From Edwardsiella ictaluri ATCC 33202 (GTDB lineage: Bacteria; Pseudomonadota; Gammaproteobacteria; Enterobacterales; Enterobacteriaceae): a DNA stretch of 64,000 bases. The stretch covers positions 53,350 through 117,349 of the forward strand of contig NZ_AFJI01000064.1 in assembly GCF_000264785.1 (NCBI RefSeq). The letters are read 5' to 3'. Below are positions 41,731 to 51,835 of this stretch, piece by piece; within the stretch, counting starts at the first letter, position 1, and each line of letters opens with the position of its first letter. Position numbers and translations under genes: made by a program. The notes beneath the pieces were generated by a model. It worked only from the letters and a program-made list of their open reading frames with translations. It did not search any database and was not told the DNA's origin.

Positions 41731-43152
41731 ATGGTTCTGGAAAGGACTTTACGCAGAGCCGTAGCCGGTCTGTTTGTTATTTTATTTATCAGTTCCGGCG
41801 CTTTGGTTATTTATAGCAGCGCCCGTGAATGGCAGAATATGCGTCTGGTAACATCTGCCATTGTCAATGGCATTTCAAAAAACCAGTTGGACAATGATAA
41901 CCGCAATATCCAACGACGCAGTAGAATTATTGAATATGCCTCTAAGAAAGGCAGCCCAATCCCCGACCTGTTTTCCGTCGCCCGCGATCTACACTGGGGC
42001 AACAGTGTTTATCTGCTGGATGGCGAACACCTGCGGCTGTTGGATAAAAACGCCCATGACTGGCTCTCTGATGACAAAAAGCAGCGGCTGATCGCGCAGA
42101 TGCGCGAACACCAGCAGCGTCAATGGTATGGTCATCTGGATCGGGGCGAGACTGTGTTACCCTATTTGAAATATACCGCCGGTGACGGAAAGGTCATGCT
42201 ATTCCTTGTGGATATTTATGGTCTGAGAAAGGTATTAGATCAGCACAGCGCCACCACCCCGATTTATCTGTATCTGTTTGACGACGACAATAAACTCATC
42301 ACCCGTTCTACCAATGCACCGCAGCTGCTGCCAGACAGCATCCGTGGTGAAAATCTGTGGCATAACAGGCCATTGGAAATAAAGGTCACCCAGCAGAACG
42401 AAGTGCTTAACGGAAAAAAGGCAACACTGGTCGGCTATATTCCGGTCACCTATCTGTTAAAGCTGATTGGCTTTAACCTACTCTATTTTATTCTATCATT
42501 TGGCTGCGCCATTTTTTTCCTGCGCTATTTTTATAAAAAAATCAAGCGTGAAATAGAACGCGAGCGAGAGGAGTTTCTTTCCGGTAAAACGCCATCACGC
42601 CGAAACGGTCTCTTTTTTAATGACGCTGTCAAGCGGCGCGTCGAGCTGGACAAAAAGGCGCTGCTGCGCGATCCACTGACCAAGCTGTATAACCGGCGCA
42701 AGTATGATTATGACATCGCCCAGCGTCTCTATCAGCAGCAGCCATTTTACCTGCTGCTGCTGGATCTGGATGCCTTTGGCCAGGTAAACGATGATCTGGG
42801 ACAGGATGAGGGCGATCGCCTGCTGGCACAGCTGGCGGCGGCCTTCGCCCGCCGTCAGGAGGGCTGGCGCTTTTACCGCATCGGCGGCGATGAATTTGCC
42901 GCCCTGCTCGATAAGAAATGCGTACCGGACATCAGCGCGCTGGCGCAATGCTGCAACGCGCTACTGAGCGAGGCCGAACGCTACGGCGCACGGCTTAGCA
43001 TCGGCGCCAGCGACAGCGACGAGGCCAGCGAACTGCTGGTTCTACAGACCCTGGCGGACAATCGGCTGTATATCAGCAAGCACCGGGGCAAACACTGCGT
43101 TACCCTGCCGCCCCGACGGGCGGAGGGCGCGCCGCCCCCGCCTCATCAGTAG
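41731..43152 (+). CDS. Membrane-bound GGDEF diguanylate cyclase
   Basis: A 473-residue protein. Membrane helices lie at about 11-30 and 244-266, flanking a 210-residue periplasmic sensor region that I cannot assign to a family. A charged juxtamembrane helix (270-285) leads to the GGDEF domain (about 312-460). DPLTKLYNRRKYD opens the domain, D345/D347 and N353 fit metal and GTP binding, and the GGDEF motif at 385-389 is intact, so it should make c-di-GMP. The RxxD inhibitory site is replaced by QEGW. Start set by AGGAGCGTGGA. It overlaps convergent ghrA by 7 bp. Periplasmic-region DNA is A+T-richer. Confidence 0.85.
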   Translation: MVLERTLRRAVAGLFVILFISSGALVIYSSAREWQNMRLVTSAIVNGISKNQLDNDNRNIQRRSRIIEYASKKGSPIPDLFSVARDLHWGNSVYLLDGEHLRLLDKNAHDWLSDDKKQRLIAQMREHQQRQWYGHLDRGETVLPYLKYTAGDGKVMLFLVDIYGLRKVLDQHSATTPIYLYLFDDDNKLITRSTNAPQLLPDSIRGENLWHNRPLEIKVTQQNEVLNGKKATLVGYIPVTYLLKLIGFNLLYFILSFGCAIFFLRYFYKKIKREIEREREEFLSGKTPSRRNGLFFNDAVKRRVELDKKALLRDPLTKLYNRRKYDYDIAQRLYQQQPFYLLLLDLDAFGQVNDDLGQDEGDRLLAQLAAAFARRQEGWRFYRIGGDEFAALLDKKCVPDISALAQCCNALLSEAERYGARLSIGASDSDEASELLVLQTLADNRLYISKHRGKHCVTLPPRRAEGAPPPPHQ

Positions 43153-44087
43153 CCACGCGCGACGTCAACCCCCCCTTCTGGGCGCCGCCCGGCCTCGATC
43201 GCATGGATATTATCGGCAATATAGTCCATCGCCACCTGCGGCAGGGTGATCGCCGCGATATGCGGCGTCATGGTCACCCGCGGATGCTGCCAGAACGGAT
43301 GATCCGCTGCCAGTGGCTCCTGATCGAATACGTCCAGCGTTGCCGCCGCCACCTGACCATTATCCAGCGCCGCCAGCAGCGCATCTTGATCCAGATGTAC
43401 CCCGCGGGCCAGATTGATGATATAGGCGCCGGCCTTCATCCGGGCAAACAGGGACTGATTCAGTATGCCCACGGTCTGTGGCGTGTTCGGCAGTAGGTTA
43501 ATCAGCAGCTGCAACCCCTGCAAAAAGGCAGGCAGCTGCCCACTGCCATAAAAGCTTTGCACCTGCGGATAATCCTTCACCGTGCGACTCCAGCAGCGCA
43601 CCGGCATGCCAAAGGAAGCCAGGCGACGCGCCACCCTTCCCCCCAGAACACCGGCGCCGAGCACCCCCACGCTAAACGTACCAGCCTCATGAGGTGTCAG
43701 ATAACGCCAGATCCCCTGACGCTGCTGCAACGCATACTCATCAAAGCGGCGGAAATAGCGCATCACCGTCGCGACGGCGTACTCCTCCATCTGCTGGGCC
43801 ATTCCGGTGTCCTCCAGACGCACCAGCGGCACGCCCGCCGGCAACATCCCGGGATGCGCGCGCGCCTGCGACAGAATGGCATCCACGCCCGCGCCAAGGG
43901 CAAATATGGCACGCAGCCCCTGACGCTGAGCCAGCATCTCATAGGGGGGCTGCCAGACCAGCGCATAGTCGGCGGACCGGTTATCGCCCGGCTGCCACTG
44001 GCGGATATCGGCCTGCGGCAGACGCTGGCGCATACCGTCAAGCCAGGTCTGGGCATTAAAAAAAGGGTGGTAGTAGATGATCTCCAT
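43146..44087 (-). CDS. ghrA: Glyoxylate/hydroxypyruvate reductase A
   Basis: A D-2-hydroxyacid dehydrogenase of 313 residues that reduces glyoxylate and hydroxypyruvate with NADPH. Rossmann loop VGVLGAGVLGGRVA. Catalytic Arg in NLARGVHLD, Glu in VFDQEPL and His in MTPHIAAITLP are present. Close to E. coli GhrA (312 residues), which also lies near ycdXY. Its 3' end overlaps the cyclase gene. Confidence 0.94.
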   Translation of the reverse strand: MEIIYYHPFFNAQTWLDGMRQRLPQADIRQWQPGDNRSADYALVWQPPYEMLAQRQGLRAIFALGAGVDAILSQARAHPGMLPAGVPLVRLEDTGMAQQMEEYAVATVMRYFRRFDEYALQQRQGIWRYLTPHEAGTFSVGVLGAGVLGGRVARRLASFGMPVRCWSRTVKDYPQVQSFYGSGQLPAFLQGLQLLINLLPNTPQTVGILNQSLFARMKAGAYIINLARGVHLDQDALLAALDNGQVAAATLDVFDQEPLAADHPFWQHPRVTMTPHIAAITLPQVAMDYIADNIHAIEAGRRPEGGVDVARGY

Positions 44088-44211
44088 GTCGGCCTCCTGA
44101 TCGTGTTGACGACGCTCTCCACCGTTTGCCTCGCGGATAAAAAAACGGCGAATACCCTTTTGTCAGGATCTCCGCCGTCTGTCAACGTCAAGCGCCACTA
44201 TTGCCTATCGC

Positions 44212-45726
44212 TCAGGTGGCTGACCTCTTGCTATAGGCAATCAGCCGGCGCAGCAGCGGCACCAGCAGCACCAGGATCACCCCGGTAGCGATAGAGCCCC
44301 AGCCCAGTTCATTAAACACCGCGCTGTAGCCCGGGTTGGTTTCCAGCGGCGTATTGCCGCTGTTTTGCGGCATCAGCCCGGAGACATAGCCCGCCAGCAC
44401 GGAGGCGACCCCGGTCACCATCATCCAGCATCCCATCATCATCCCCTGCAGACGGGCGGGAGCCAGCTTACCTATCATGGCGTAGCCGATCGGCGAGATC
44501 AGCAGCTCTCCCAGGCTTTGCAGCAGATAGCTGATGGCGATCCATTTAAATGCGACCAGCCCGTTGGCACCGGCCAGCGAAATTCCCAACGGCAACACCA
44601 GCATCCCCAGCCCCATACAAAACAGCGAGGCGGCAAACTGAGAGGGGATATCGATACGCAGACCGAGCTCACGCAGGTACTTAAACAACCAGGCCATCAA
44701 CGGACCGCCAATGACGATCACCAGCGTATTGATATTCTGGAGCCACTGGGGCGCGATCCGCCAGCCGTAGACGTTCAGATCGATGTTATGTTCAGAGAAC
44801 AGCATCAGCCCCATCGGCGCCAGCTGATACAGCGACCAGAATACCAGCGACCCCAGCGCCAGGATCAGGTAGGCCACCATGCGGCGACGCTCATCCGCCT
44901 GACGGTGACGCGCCGTCATTACACACAGCAGCGCGAAAACCAGGATCCCCAGCAGGATCACAAAGTTGCTGCTGAAATCAGCGTGAGTCAGCAGTATTCG
45001 CAGCACCGGCACCAGCAGCACCAGGATCAGCAGCCCCACCAGCATCCGCCGATAGAAGGCGCGGCCGCGTATCTGACGCAGTGGTGTATTGATGTCGGCC
45101 AGAATACGCCAGCGGGACAGGGTCACTACGATCGCCACCGCATTACCCAGCGTGGCAAACAGGAACAGTGCCCGATAATTCTCCGTCAGCTGGAAATACC
45201 CCGCCACGGAAAAGCCGATGAAAAAGCCCAGATTCATCCCGGCATAGTTCCATAAAAACGCACTTTCCCGTCGGTTATCGTCCGGCGCAAAACGCTGGGT
45301 CAACATCATATTGATACAGGTCACATTCAGCCCGCTGCCGGTCAGAAACATAGCCAGTCCCCAATACAGGCCGCTCACCCCCATCTCAGCGATCAGATAA
45401 CAGCCGATCACCTGCAACACCATCCCCAGCACAAACAGGTTACGGTTACTGAGACAGCGCCCGCCCAAATAGCCGCCGAACAGATGCAGGCCATAGTTAA
45501 AGGCGCCAAAGATCCCCATCATGGCGTTAGCCTGCGTCTCGCTGAATCCAAGACGTTTCGTGGCATACAGCACCAGGGTGGAATAGAGCACGGCAAAGCC
45601 GAGCGTGGCAAACGTTTGAATAAAAAACAGCGCACCGGTTCCCGATGGGACGGCGCCTTGGTGAGAGGGAGGGGTTGAAGCGCTCACCGCTTTTCTCCTT
45701 GAACGAAAGGGCTGGTTACGACTCAT
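44212..45726 (-). CDS. POT/PTR-like proton symporter
   Basis: A 12-14-helix transporter of 504 residues, most similar in layout to the proton-dependent oligopeptide transporter family. FNYGLHLFGGYLGGR and NRNLFVLGMVLQVIGCYLIA, WNYAGMNLGFFIGFSVAGYFQ and LGELLISPIGYAMIGKLAPARLQGMMMG are POT-like. The helix 1 ExxER(F) proton-coupling motif is missing: the equivalent segment is FFIQTFATLGFAVLY. Peptide transport by the canonical mechanism is therefore doubtful, and the substrate is unknown. ATG 45726 was chosen; upstream frame to 45795 is unlikely. Confidence 0.75.
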   Translation of the reverse strand: MSRNQPFRSRRKAVSASTPPSHQGAVPSGTGALFFIQTFATLGFAVLYSTLVLYATKRLGFSETQANAMMGIFGAFNYGLHLFGGYLGGRCLSNRNLFVLGMVLQVIGCYLIAEMGVSGLYWGLAMFLTGSGLNVTCINMMLTQRFAPDDNRRESAFLWNYAGMNLGFFIGFSVAGYFQLTENYRALFLFATLGNAVAIVVTLSRWRILADINTPLRQIRGRAFYRRMLVGLLILVLLVPVLRILLTHADFSSNFVILLGILVFALLCVMTARHRQADERRRMVAYLILALGSLVFWSLYQLAPMGLMLFSEHNIDLNVYGWRIAPQWLQNINTLVIVIGGPLMAWLFKYLRELGLRIDIPSQFAASLFCMGLGMLVLPLGISLAGANGLVAFKWIAISYLLQSLGELLISPIGYAMIGKLAPARLQGMMMGCWMMVTGVASVLAGYVSGLMPQNSGNTPLETNPGYSAVFNELGWGSIATGVILVLLVPLLRRLIAYSKRSAT

Positions 45727-46031
45727 CCTGAGAACTTCCCGGTGTTGTGCCGGTCGGCCTTTGTTGTTGTTCCATACCGTTTGTGTAGGCCGCACTCACA
45801 TTTAGCGGGATAAACAACCAAAATACCAGCATTAATCTTAATTAATTACCAGATTAGCTATTATTTAAGCAATTTATAAGCGTAACTATTCACTTTTGCC
45901 CATACTTTATGCTGTTTGATTCGGTATAGGCATTGTCCCTATGATCGCCGTCCCTTTGTTCCTCCACGCTAGGCGCCGTATCCCCCAGCGATTACAATGG
46001 TACCTTCAACACTCCTTCGATAAGGCGACCC

Positions 46032-47201
46032 ATGCGACTCCCTACTTTGCTCCGCGGCGCCGCGGCGCTGTGCCTGGCGTTCACCCTCAACACCCATGCC
46101 GCGGATACGCCCTGGGGCACTCATCTGCAGCGTGCACGCGGTGAAACCGTCTACTTCAACGCCTGGGGCGGCAGTCCACAGGTCAATGACTACCTGGGCT
46201 GGGCAGCCCGACAGGTTAAGCAACGCTACGACATCAATCTGGTGCAGGTTAAGGTGAGCGACATCGCCGAAACTGTCGGCCGTATTCGGGCAGAGAAAGC
46301 TGCGGGAAACCTTGGGCGCGGCAGTGTGGATCTGCTCTGGATCAACGGGAAAAACTTTACTGCGATGAAGCGCGCGGGCCTGCTGTATGGCCCCTTCGCC
46401 GAACAGTTGCCCAACTGGCGCTGGGTAAACCTGTCGCTGCCGGTGCGCAGCGACTTCACCGTCGCCACCGAGGGCTATGAGGCGCCCTGGGGCGTCGGCC
46501 AGCTGGTGCTGCTCCACGATGCCGCCGCGCTGCCGGCGCCTCCGGCCGATCCCCAGGCCCTGCTGGCGTATGCCCGTCAGCATCCTGGCCGGGTGACCTA
46601 CCCGCGACCGCCGCAGTTTCACGGCAGCAGCTTTCTAAAAAGCATCCTGATGCAGCTCAATCCGGCGCTGCCGCTGAGCCAGCCCGTGGATCCACAGACC
46701 TTTGCCCGTGACAGCGCTCCGCTGTGGGGCTGGCTGGATCAGATCCATCCTTATCTATGGCGCCAGGGGCGCGTATTCCCGGTCAGCGACACCCAGCAGC
46801 TACAGCTGTTCAATGATGGCGCCCTCGATCTGGCCATCAGCTTCAACCCCGGCATGGCGCCCGCAGCGATTGCCGCCGGCGAGGTACCACCCGATACCCA
46901 GGCGTACGCCTTTAAGGGCGGCGCCCTGAGCAACGTGCACTTTCTGGCGATCCCGTTCAATGCCCCGGCCAAAGACGCCGCGCTGGTGGTCATTAACTTC
47001 CTGATGTCGCCCGAGGCACAGGCGCGCAAGGCCGACAGCCAAATCTGGGGCGATCCGACCATTGTAGACGTTACCCACCTGCCGCCTGAGCAGCGTCGCG
47101 CCTTTGGCAAGATGCCAACGCTGTTTGATGCGCTGGCCGAACCGCACCCCTCATGGCAGGAGGCACTGGAGGCCGGGTGGCAAAAACGCTACGGGCACTG
47201 A
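46032..47201 (+). CDS. YnjB-like ABC transporter substrate-binding protein
   Basis: A 389-residue periplasmic binding protein with a signal peptide ([20 protein letters not shown], cleaved near HA-A). [20 protein letters not shown] and [25 protein letters not shown] match the E. coli YnjB group, which resembles thiamine/iron-type binding proteins. In E. coli ynjB is followed by permease ynjC and ATPase ynjD; here tRNA genes follow directly, so the protein is an orphan in this window. Ligand unknown. Confidence 0.85.
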   Translation: MRLPTLLRGAAALCLAFTLNTHAADTPWGTHLQRARGETVYFNAWGGSPQVNDYLGWAARQVKQRYDINLVQVKVSDIAETVGRIRAEKAAGNLGRGSVDLLWINGKNFTAMKRAGLLYGPFAEQLPNWRWVNLSLPVRSDFTVATEGYEAPWGVGQLVLLHDAAALPAPPADPQALLAYARQHPGRVTYPRPPQFHGSSFLKSILMQLNPALPLSQPVDPQTFARDSAPLWGWLDQIHPYLWRQGRVFPVSDTQQLQLFNDGALDLAISFNPGMAPAAIAAGEVPPDTQAYAFKGGALSNVHFLAIPFNAPAKDAALVVINFLMSPEAQARKADSQIWGDPTIVDVTHLPPEQRRAFGKMPTLFDALAEPHPSWQEALEAGWQKRYGH

Positions 47202-47304
47202 CGCCCCGGCGGCGTAGATGCTGTAAATTACGCCGCCGAATGCGGCGTAATTCACCAGTTTGTTGAATGTTTAGCTAAACAGTTGGTTTTACGAAAAAAT
47301 AGTA

Positions 47305-47333
47305 TTGACGCCGCGGCGGCTTTTCCCTACATT
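47305..47333 (+). promoter_or_regulatory. Promoter of first tRNA-Ser
   Basis: TTGACG (-35) and TACATT (-10) with 17-bp spacing, about 41 bp before the tRNA. A G+C-rich discriminator (AGCGCCCA) follows, typical of stringently controlled stable-RNA promoters. Confidence 0.75.
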
Positions 47334-47374
47334 AGCGCCCATCGCAACGCCACACGCTGTTGCGGAGACAATTT

Positions 47375-47464
47375 GGTGAGGTGTCCGAGTGGTTGAAGGA
47401 GCACGCCTGGAAAGTGTGTATACGTGAAAACGTATCAAGGGTTCGAATCCCTTCCTCACCGCCA
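47375..47464 (+). tRNA. tRNA-Ser(GGA), copy 1
   Basis: A 90-base class II tRNA with encoded CCA. The acceptor arm GGTGAGG pairs with CCTCACC, the anticodon GGA sits in CCTGGAAAG, there is a long variable arm (TATACG / CGTATC) and the T-loop GGTTCGAATCC. Reads UCC/UCU serine codons; similar to E. coli serW/serX. Confidence 0.97.
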
Positions 47465-47473
47465 GATTCTGAA

Positions 47474-47499
47474 AAGCCCGGCCTATGGCCGGGCTTTTT
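47474..47499 (+). terminator. Terminator of tRNA-Ser copy 1
   Basis: AAGCCCGGCC / GGCCGGGCTT stem, three-base loop, then TTT. Ten bases after the CCA end. Confidence 0.9.
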
Positions 47500-47507
47500 G
47501 CATTTCC

Positions 47508-47813
47508 ACGCCCGTGCCAAAAACCAGCACCCGCCTCCTTGACGATCGCGGCGCGCTGGCATCGCTCTCCCCACCGCCACACTGCCGACATAAGTTCCTC
47601 TCTCCCCCGCACCATCAGCATACCCTGCCACACCGCCAATCTGGCGCCGGAATACCGTTGCCTACGGCACTGAAGACGGCCGAGACGCGATCCGTATCTT
47701 CGATCCCGGGCCAAGATGGGGGAGCCATACGCCACGCCAGGGGCGCAAAATGCCGATAAAACCCGCAAACTGTACATACAACCGTCACCCACGCGCGACA
47801 TAAAAAAATATGC
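47508..47813. other. Spacer between the two tRNA-Ser units
   Basis: About 300 bp of G+C-rich sequence. Short open frames exist on both strands but none has a family match or a good ribosome site. No integrase, att repeat or remnant that I recognise. Confidence 0.5.
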
Positions 47814-47842
47814 TTGACCCTAGGTGGCTCTATCCCTATAGT
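47814..47842 (+). promoter_or_regulatory. Promoter of second tRNA-Ser
   Basis: TTGACC (-35) and TATAGT (-10) with 17-bp spacing, 40 bp before the tRNA, followed by the G+C-rich AGCGCCCCG discriminator. Confidence 0.8.
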
Positions 47843-47882
47843 AGCGCCCCGTTGCAGCGCACAACGCCGCAGCGGGAAATTT

Positions 47883-47972
47883 GGTGAGGTGTCCGAGTGG
47901 TTGAAGGAGCACGCCTGGAAAGTGTGTATACGTGAAAACGTATCAAGGGTTCGAATCCCTTCCTCACCGCCA
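47883..47972 (+). tRNA. tRNA-Ser(GGA), copy 2
   Basis: Identical over 90 bases to copy 1, including the GGA anticodon, long variable arm and encoded CCA. Confidence 0.97.
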
Positions 47973-47981
47973 GATTCTGAA

Positions 47982-48006
47982 AAGCCCGGCCTATGGCCGG
48001 GCTTTT
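47982..48006 (+). terminator. Terminator of tRNA-Ser copy 2
   Basis: The same AAGCCCGGCC / GGCCGGGCTT stem as in copy 1, with TTTT, one base different in the tail. Confidence 0.9.
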
Positions 48007-48111
48007 CGCATTTCCGTATCCGGATTTATCACAAAATCCGATCCCCGTCGCGCTCCCCTCCTGATCGATCGCCGATAGTTATGTCATGACACCGCAAGAG
48101 AAGGAACGCCT

Positions 48112-48585
48112 ATGAGCAGTGAAGAAGCGCTGGCGCGACTGGCCGCCGAGGAGCAGCAGCTCCAGTTTACCCTATTCAATCCCGATACCGCCTGGCAGCT
48201 AGGCTGCGCGCTGCGTCAGGAGGCCGGGCGACGCGGCCTGCACGTCACCATCGATATCCAGTTCGCCGGGCAGACCCTCTTTCACTGCGCCATGCCCGGC
48301 ACCTCGCCGGACAATGCCGAATGGATCCGCCGTAAGCGCAACGTCGTACTGCGCTTCCAGCGCAGCTCCTATGCGATGGGAATGCGCCTGACCCTGCGGA
48401 ATACCACGCTGGAGGCCTTTTACGGCCTGGATCCGGCAGACTATGCCTCCCAGGGCGGCAGCTTCCCCCTACGTATCGTCAACTGCGGCTGCGTCGGCGC
48501 CATCAGCGTATCCGGCGCGCCCCAGCTGGACGACCATCTGTTGGTCAGTGAGGTTATTGCCCGCTTTCTTGGCATTAACCAATAA
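48112..48585 (+). CDS. UPF0303 family protein, HbpS/GlcG-like fold
   Basis: A 157-residue protein of the heme-degrading-domain/UPF0303 family (DUF336-like). EWIRRKRNVVLRFQRSSYAMG is the characteristic signature, followed by GGSFPLRIVNCGCVGAISVSG. Some relatives bind heme or help glycolate metabolism; no function is proven for this branch. No signal peptide. Single gene after tRNA-Ser, with GAGAAGGAA as ribosome site. Confidence 0.85.
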   Translation: MSSEEALARLAAEEQQLQFTLFNPDTAWQLGCALRQEAGRRGLHVTIDIQFAGQTLFHCAMPGTSPDNAEWIRRKRNVVLRFQRSSYAMGMRLTLRNTTLEAFYGLDPADYASQGGSFPLRIVNCGCVGAISVSGAPQLDDHLLVSEVIARFLGINQ

Positions 48586-48837
48586 AAATCTGCCTAATGG
48601 GTAAAAGTCTTTTACTTCTCCAACGGCGGGGGATCGGGCAACCCAGCTCCCGCCTGCTCTGCGCTGTAAGACCTCAGAATAAAAACCTATTTTTTAGCAC
48701 CTACCTAGTTTGCTCATCTGATTTGATATATATCTATATTTCCGCTTAGCTAAAGGCGTATCGTATTGTTCCTCTTCGCGACGGACCGCCTATGGCCCGC
48801 CTTTCTTTGATTTTTCTATAGTTGGTTTAATCGCATA

Positions 48838-50538
48838 ATGAAAACCCATAAAATTGGCGGCGTTATGCCGTTCAGCGCGCTGATTGAATCCTGCTGGCGC
48901 GATCCTTACTCGCTCCAGCGTTTCACCAAGGATCTCATCGCCGGCATCACCGTTGGCATCATCGCCATTCCGCTGGCCATGGCGCTGGCCATCGGCAGCG
49001 GCGTACCACCGCAGTACGGCCTGTATACCTCGGCCGTGGCCGGTATCGTGATCGCGCTGACCGGGGGATCGCGCTACAGCGTTTCAGGCCCCACCGCCGC
49101 CTTTGTCGTCATCCTGTATCCTGTCTCACAGCAGTTCGGCCTCTCCGGGCTGCTGGTGGCCACGCTGATGTCGGGGATCTTCCTGCTGCTGATGGGGATG
49201 GCGCGCTTTGGCCGCCTGATTGAATACATTCCGCTCTCCGTTACCCTTGGCTTCACCTCCGGGATCGCGATCACCATCGGCACCATGCAGATCAAGGATT
49301 TCTTCGGCCTGCATCTGGAGCACGTGCCGGAAAGCTACCTGCTTAAGGTGGCGGCGCTGGCGCAGGCCATGCCGACCATCAACTGGGCGGACACCCTGAT
49401 CGGCGCCACCACGCTGGCGGTCTTGATCTTCTGGCCCAGGCTGGGTCTACGCCTGCCCGGGCATCTGCCGGCGCTGCTGGCCGGCAGCGCGGTGATGGGG
49501 ATCTGTTCACTGTTCGGCCATGACGTGGCCACCATCGGCTCCCGCTTTAGCTATGTGCTGGCCGATGGCAGCCACGGTCAGGGCATCCCGCCGATCCTGC
49601 CGCAGTTTGTCCTGCCGTGGAACATCCCCTCCCCGGGGGGAGAGGCGATCCGCCTGAGCTGGCACAGCCTGTCGGCCCTGATGCCCGCGGCGTTCTCCAT
49701 GGCGATGCTGGGGGCGATCGAGTCTCTGCTGTGCGCAGTGGTGCTGGATGGCATGACCGGTAAAAAGCACCACTCCAACGGCGAGCTGATAGGCCAGGGC
49801 CTGGGTAACATTGCCGCCCCCTTTTTCGGCGGGATTACCGCAACCGCAGCGATTGCACGCTCGGCGGCCAACGTCCGCGCCGGCGCTACCTCGCCCGTCT
49901 CCGCGGTGATCCACTCCCTGCTGGTGATCCTGGCGCTGCTGGTCCTTGCCCCCTGGCTCTCCTATCTGCCGCTGGCGGCCATGGCCTCCCTGCTGCTGAT
50001 AGTGGCCTGGAACATGAGCGAGGCCCACAAAGTCGTCTACCTGCTGCGCCGGGCTCCCAAGGATGACATCATCGTCATGCTGCTGTGCATGTCGCTGACG
50101 GTGCTGTTTGATATGGTGATCGCCATCACCGTTGGTATCGTGCTGGCCTCACTGCTATTTATGCGCCGCATTGCGCGGATGACCCGCATCAGCGAGGTGA
50201 GCCATGACGATACGCGCGGGGTGCTGGTGCTGCGCGTCAGCGGTCCGCTGTTCTTCGCCGCCGCCGAGCGTATCTTTAACGAGATCCTGGCGATGGGGGA
50301 TAAATACCAGACCGTTGTCATGCAGTGGGACGCCGTGCCGGTGCTGGACGCCGGTGGCCTGAACGCCTTCCTGCGCTTCGTCGACACGCTGCCACAGGGC
50401 AAACGCCTGATGGTTACCGATATGCCGTTCCAGCCGCTGAAGACCCTGATGCGCGCACGCGTGGTGCCGCTCGAAGGGCGTATGGCGTTCTTTGCCACCC
50501 TGCCGGATGCCCTGCGCACGCTGGAGGAGGAGCGCTAA
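48838..50538 (+). CDS. dauA: C4-dicarboxylate transporter DauA, SulP family
   Basis: A SulP/SLC26 anion transporter of 566 residues (E. coli 559). The transmembrane domain (about 30-440) contains [24 protein letters not shown] sequence, [27 protein letters not shown] and [24 protein letters not shown] cytoplasmic STAS domain (about 450-560) ends it. In E. coli DauA takes up succinate at acid pH. There it lies between prs and ychH; here it is about 8 kb away, upstream of kdsA, and a DUF1214-like gene occupies its place. Confidence 0.94.
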   Translation: MKTHKIGGVMPFSALIESCWRDPYSLQRFTKDLIAGITVGIIAIPLAMALAIGSGVPPQYGLYTSAVAGIVIALTGGSRYSVSGPTAAFVVILYPVSQQFGLSGLLVATLMSGIFLLLMGMARFGRLIEYIPLSVTLGFTSGIAITIGTMQIKDFFGLHLEHVPESYLLKVAALAQAMPTINWADTLIGATTLAVLIFWPRLGLRLPGHLPALLAGSAVMGICSLFGHDVATIGSRFSYVLADGSHGQGIPPILPQFVLPWNIPSPGGEAIRLSWHSLSALMPAAFSMAMLGAIESLLCAVVLDGMTGKKHHSNGELIGQGLGNIAAPFFGGITATAAIARSAANVRAGATSPVSAVIHSLLVILALLVLAPWLSYLPLAAMASLLLIVAWNMSEAHKVVYLLRRAPKDDIIVMLLCMSLTVLFDMVIAITVGIVLASLLFMRRIARMTRISEVSHDDTRGVLVLRVSGPLFFAAAERIFNEILAMGDKYQTVVMQWDAVPVLDAGGLNAFLRFVDTLPQGKRLMVTDMPFQPLKTLMRARVVPLEGRMAFFATLPDALRTLEEER

Positions 50539-50555
50539 CGCTGCCCGCTCCTGTC

Positions 50556-50581
50556 ATGGCGCCCAAACGGGCGCCATTTTT
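50556..50581 (+). terminator. dauA terminator
   Basis: ATGGCGCCC / GGGCGCCAT stem with AAAC loop and a TTTTT tail, 18 bp after the dauA stop. Confidence 0.88.
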
Positions 50582-50639
50582 CCCCGTTTCCCCGCCCAAG
50601 CCCCGCGCTGATCGCGCTCGCACACGGAGAGAGAGCGCC

Positions 50640-50765
50640 ATGAAAAGCGCTCTGATAGCCCTTGCCACCCTGTGTGCGCCTTCTATACCGCTCCGTTTCC
50701 TGATGCCGGATGCCTGCCGGGACGCCGATGGGCGCGTACAGGGGATATTCTGCCAGCGCGGATAA
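50640..50765 (+). CDS. Possible 41-residue secreted peptide
   Basis: A small frame starting MKSALIALATLCAPSIPLRF with a GGAGAGAG ribosome site six bases before ATG 50640. The first 18 residues resemble a signal peptide; the remainder contains two Cys (DACRD, IFCQRG). It has no recognised family and its stop lies in the kdsA terminator tail. May be real or chance. Confidence 0.35.
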   Translation: MKSALIALATLCAPSIPLRFLMPDACRDADGRVQGIFCQRG

Positions 50766-50793
50766 AAAAAACGGGAGAGCCTGGGCTCCCCCG
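50764..50793 (-). terminator. kdsA terminator
   Basis: Leftward hairpin (CGGGAGAGCC side pairing with GGCTCCCCCG, one bulge) followed by eight T's (A run at 50764-50771 on the plus strand). Confidence 0.88.
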
Positions 50794-50803
50794 ATATATA
50801 TAG

Positions 50804-50821
50804 GTGGGCCGTACGGCCCAC
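50804..50821. other. 18-bp perfect palindrome after kdsA
   Basis: GTGGGCCGTACGGCCCAC is fully self-complementary and ends three bases before the kdsA stop codon. With the next hairpin it makes a double stem at the kdsA 3' end. Confidence 0.6.
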
Positions 50822-50824
50822 GCC

Positions 50825-51688
<864 letters not shown>

Positions 51689-51835
51689 TTAAATTTTGAA
51701 AAAAAACCTGCTGACCGAACAGCGAACGCGCAGAGTATGCCATACTCCACCGTCTGTCGCCGCTCCTGCGCAGTCAAAAGAAAACCCGGGCCATGATGCA
51801 GCGCGGCGCCGTTGTCCCGAAGGGGGCTGCCGTCG

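Larger units (their letters stand above)
47370..47507 (+). repeat. tRNA-Ser unit direct repeat, copy 1
   Basis: A 138-bp segment covering the tRNA, its terminator and a few flanking bases. It recurs at 47878-48015 with one mismatch (T47499 versus C48007). The copies are offset by 508 bp. The promoters outside the repeat differ. Confidence 0.9.
47878..48015 (+). repeat. tRNA-Ser unit direct repeat, copy 2
   Basis: Second copy of the 138-bp unit, one mismatch from copy 1. Each copy has its own differing promoter, so this is a duplication of the tRNA-terminator cassette rather than of the whole transcription unit. Confidence 0.9.

Noticed and set aside
47289..47801. 170-codon minus-strand frame through tRNA-Ser copy 1
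   Set aside because: It reads through the tRNA, its promoter and terminator, which are certain; no homology is recognised.
47370..48015. CRISPR array or att-site duplication at the tRNA repeats
   Set aside because: Only two copies, each a complete tRNA plus terminator, with a 370-bp spacer. There are no cas genes or integrase, and the spacer has no island content.
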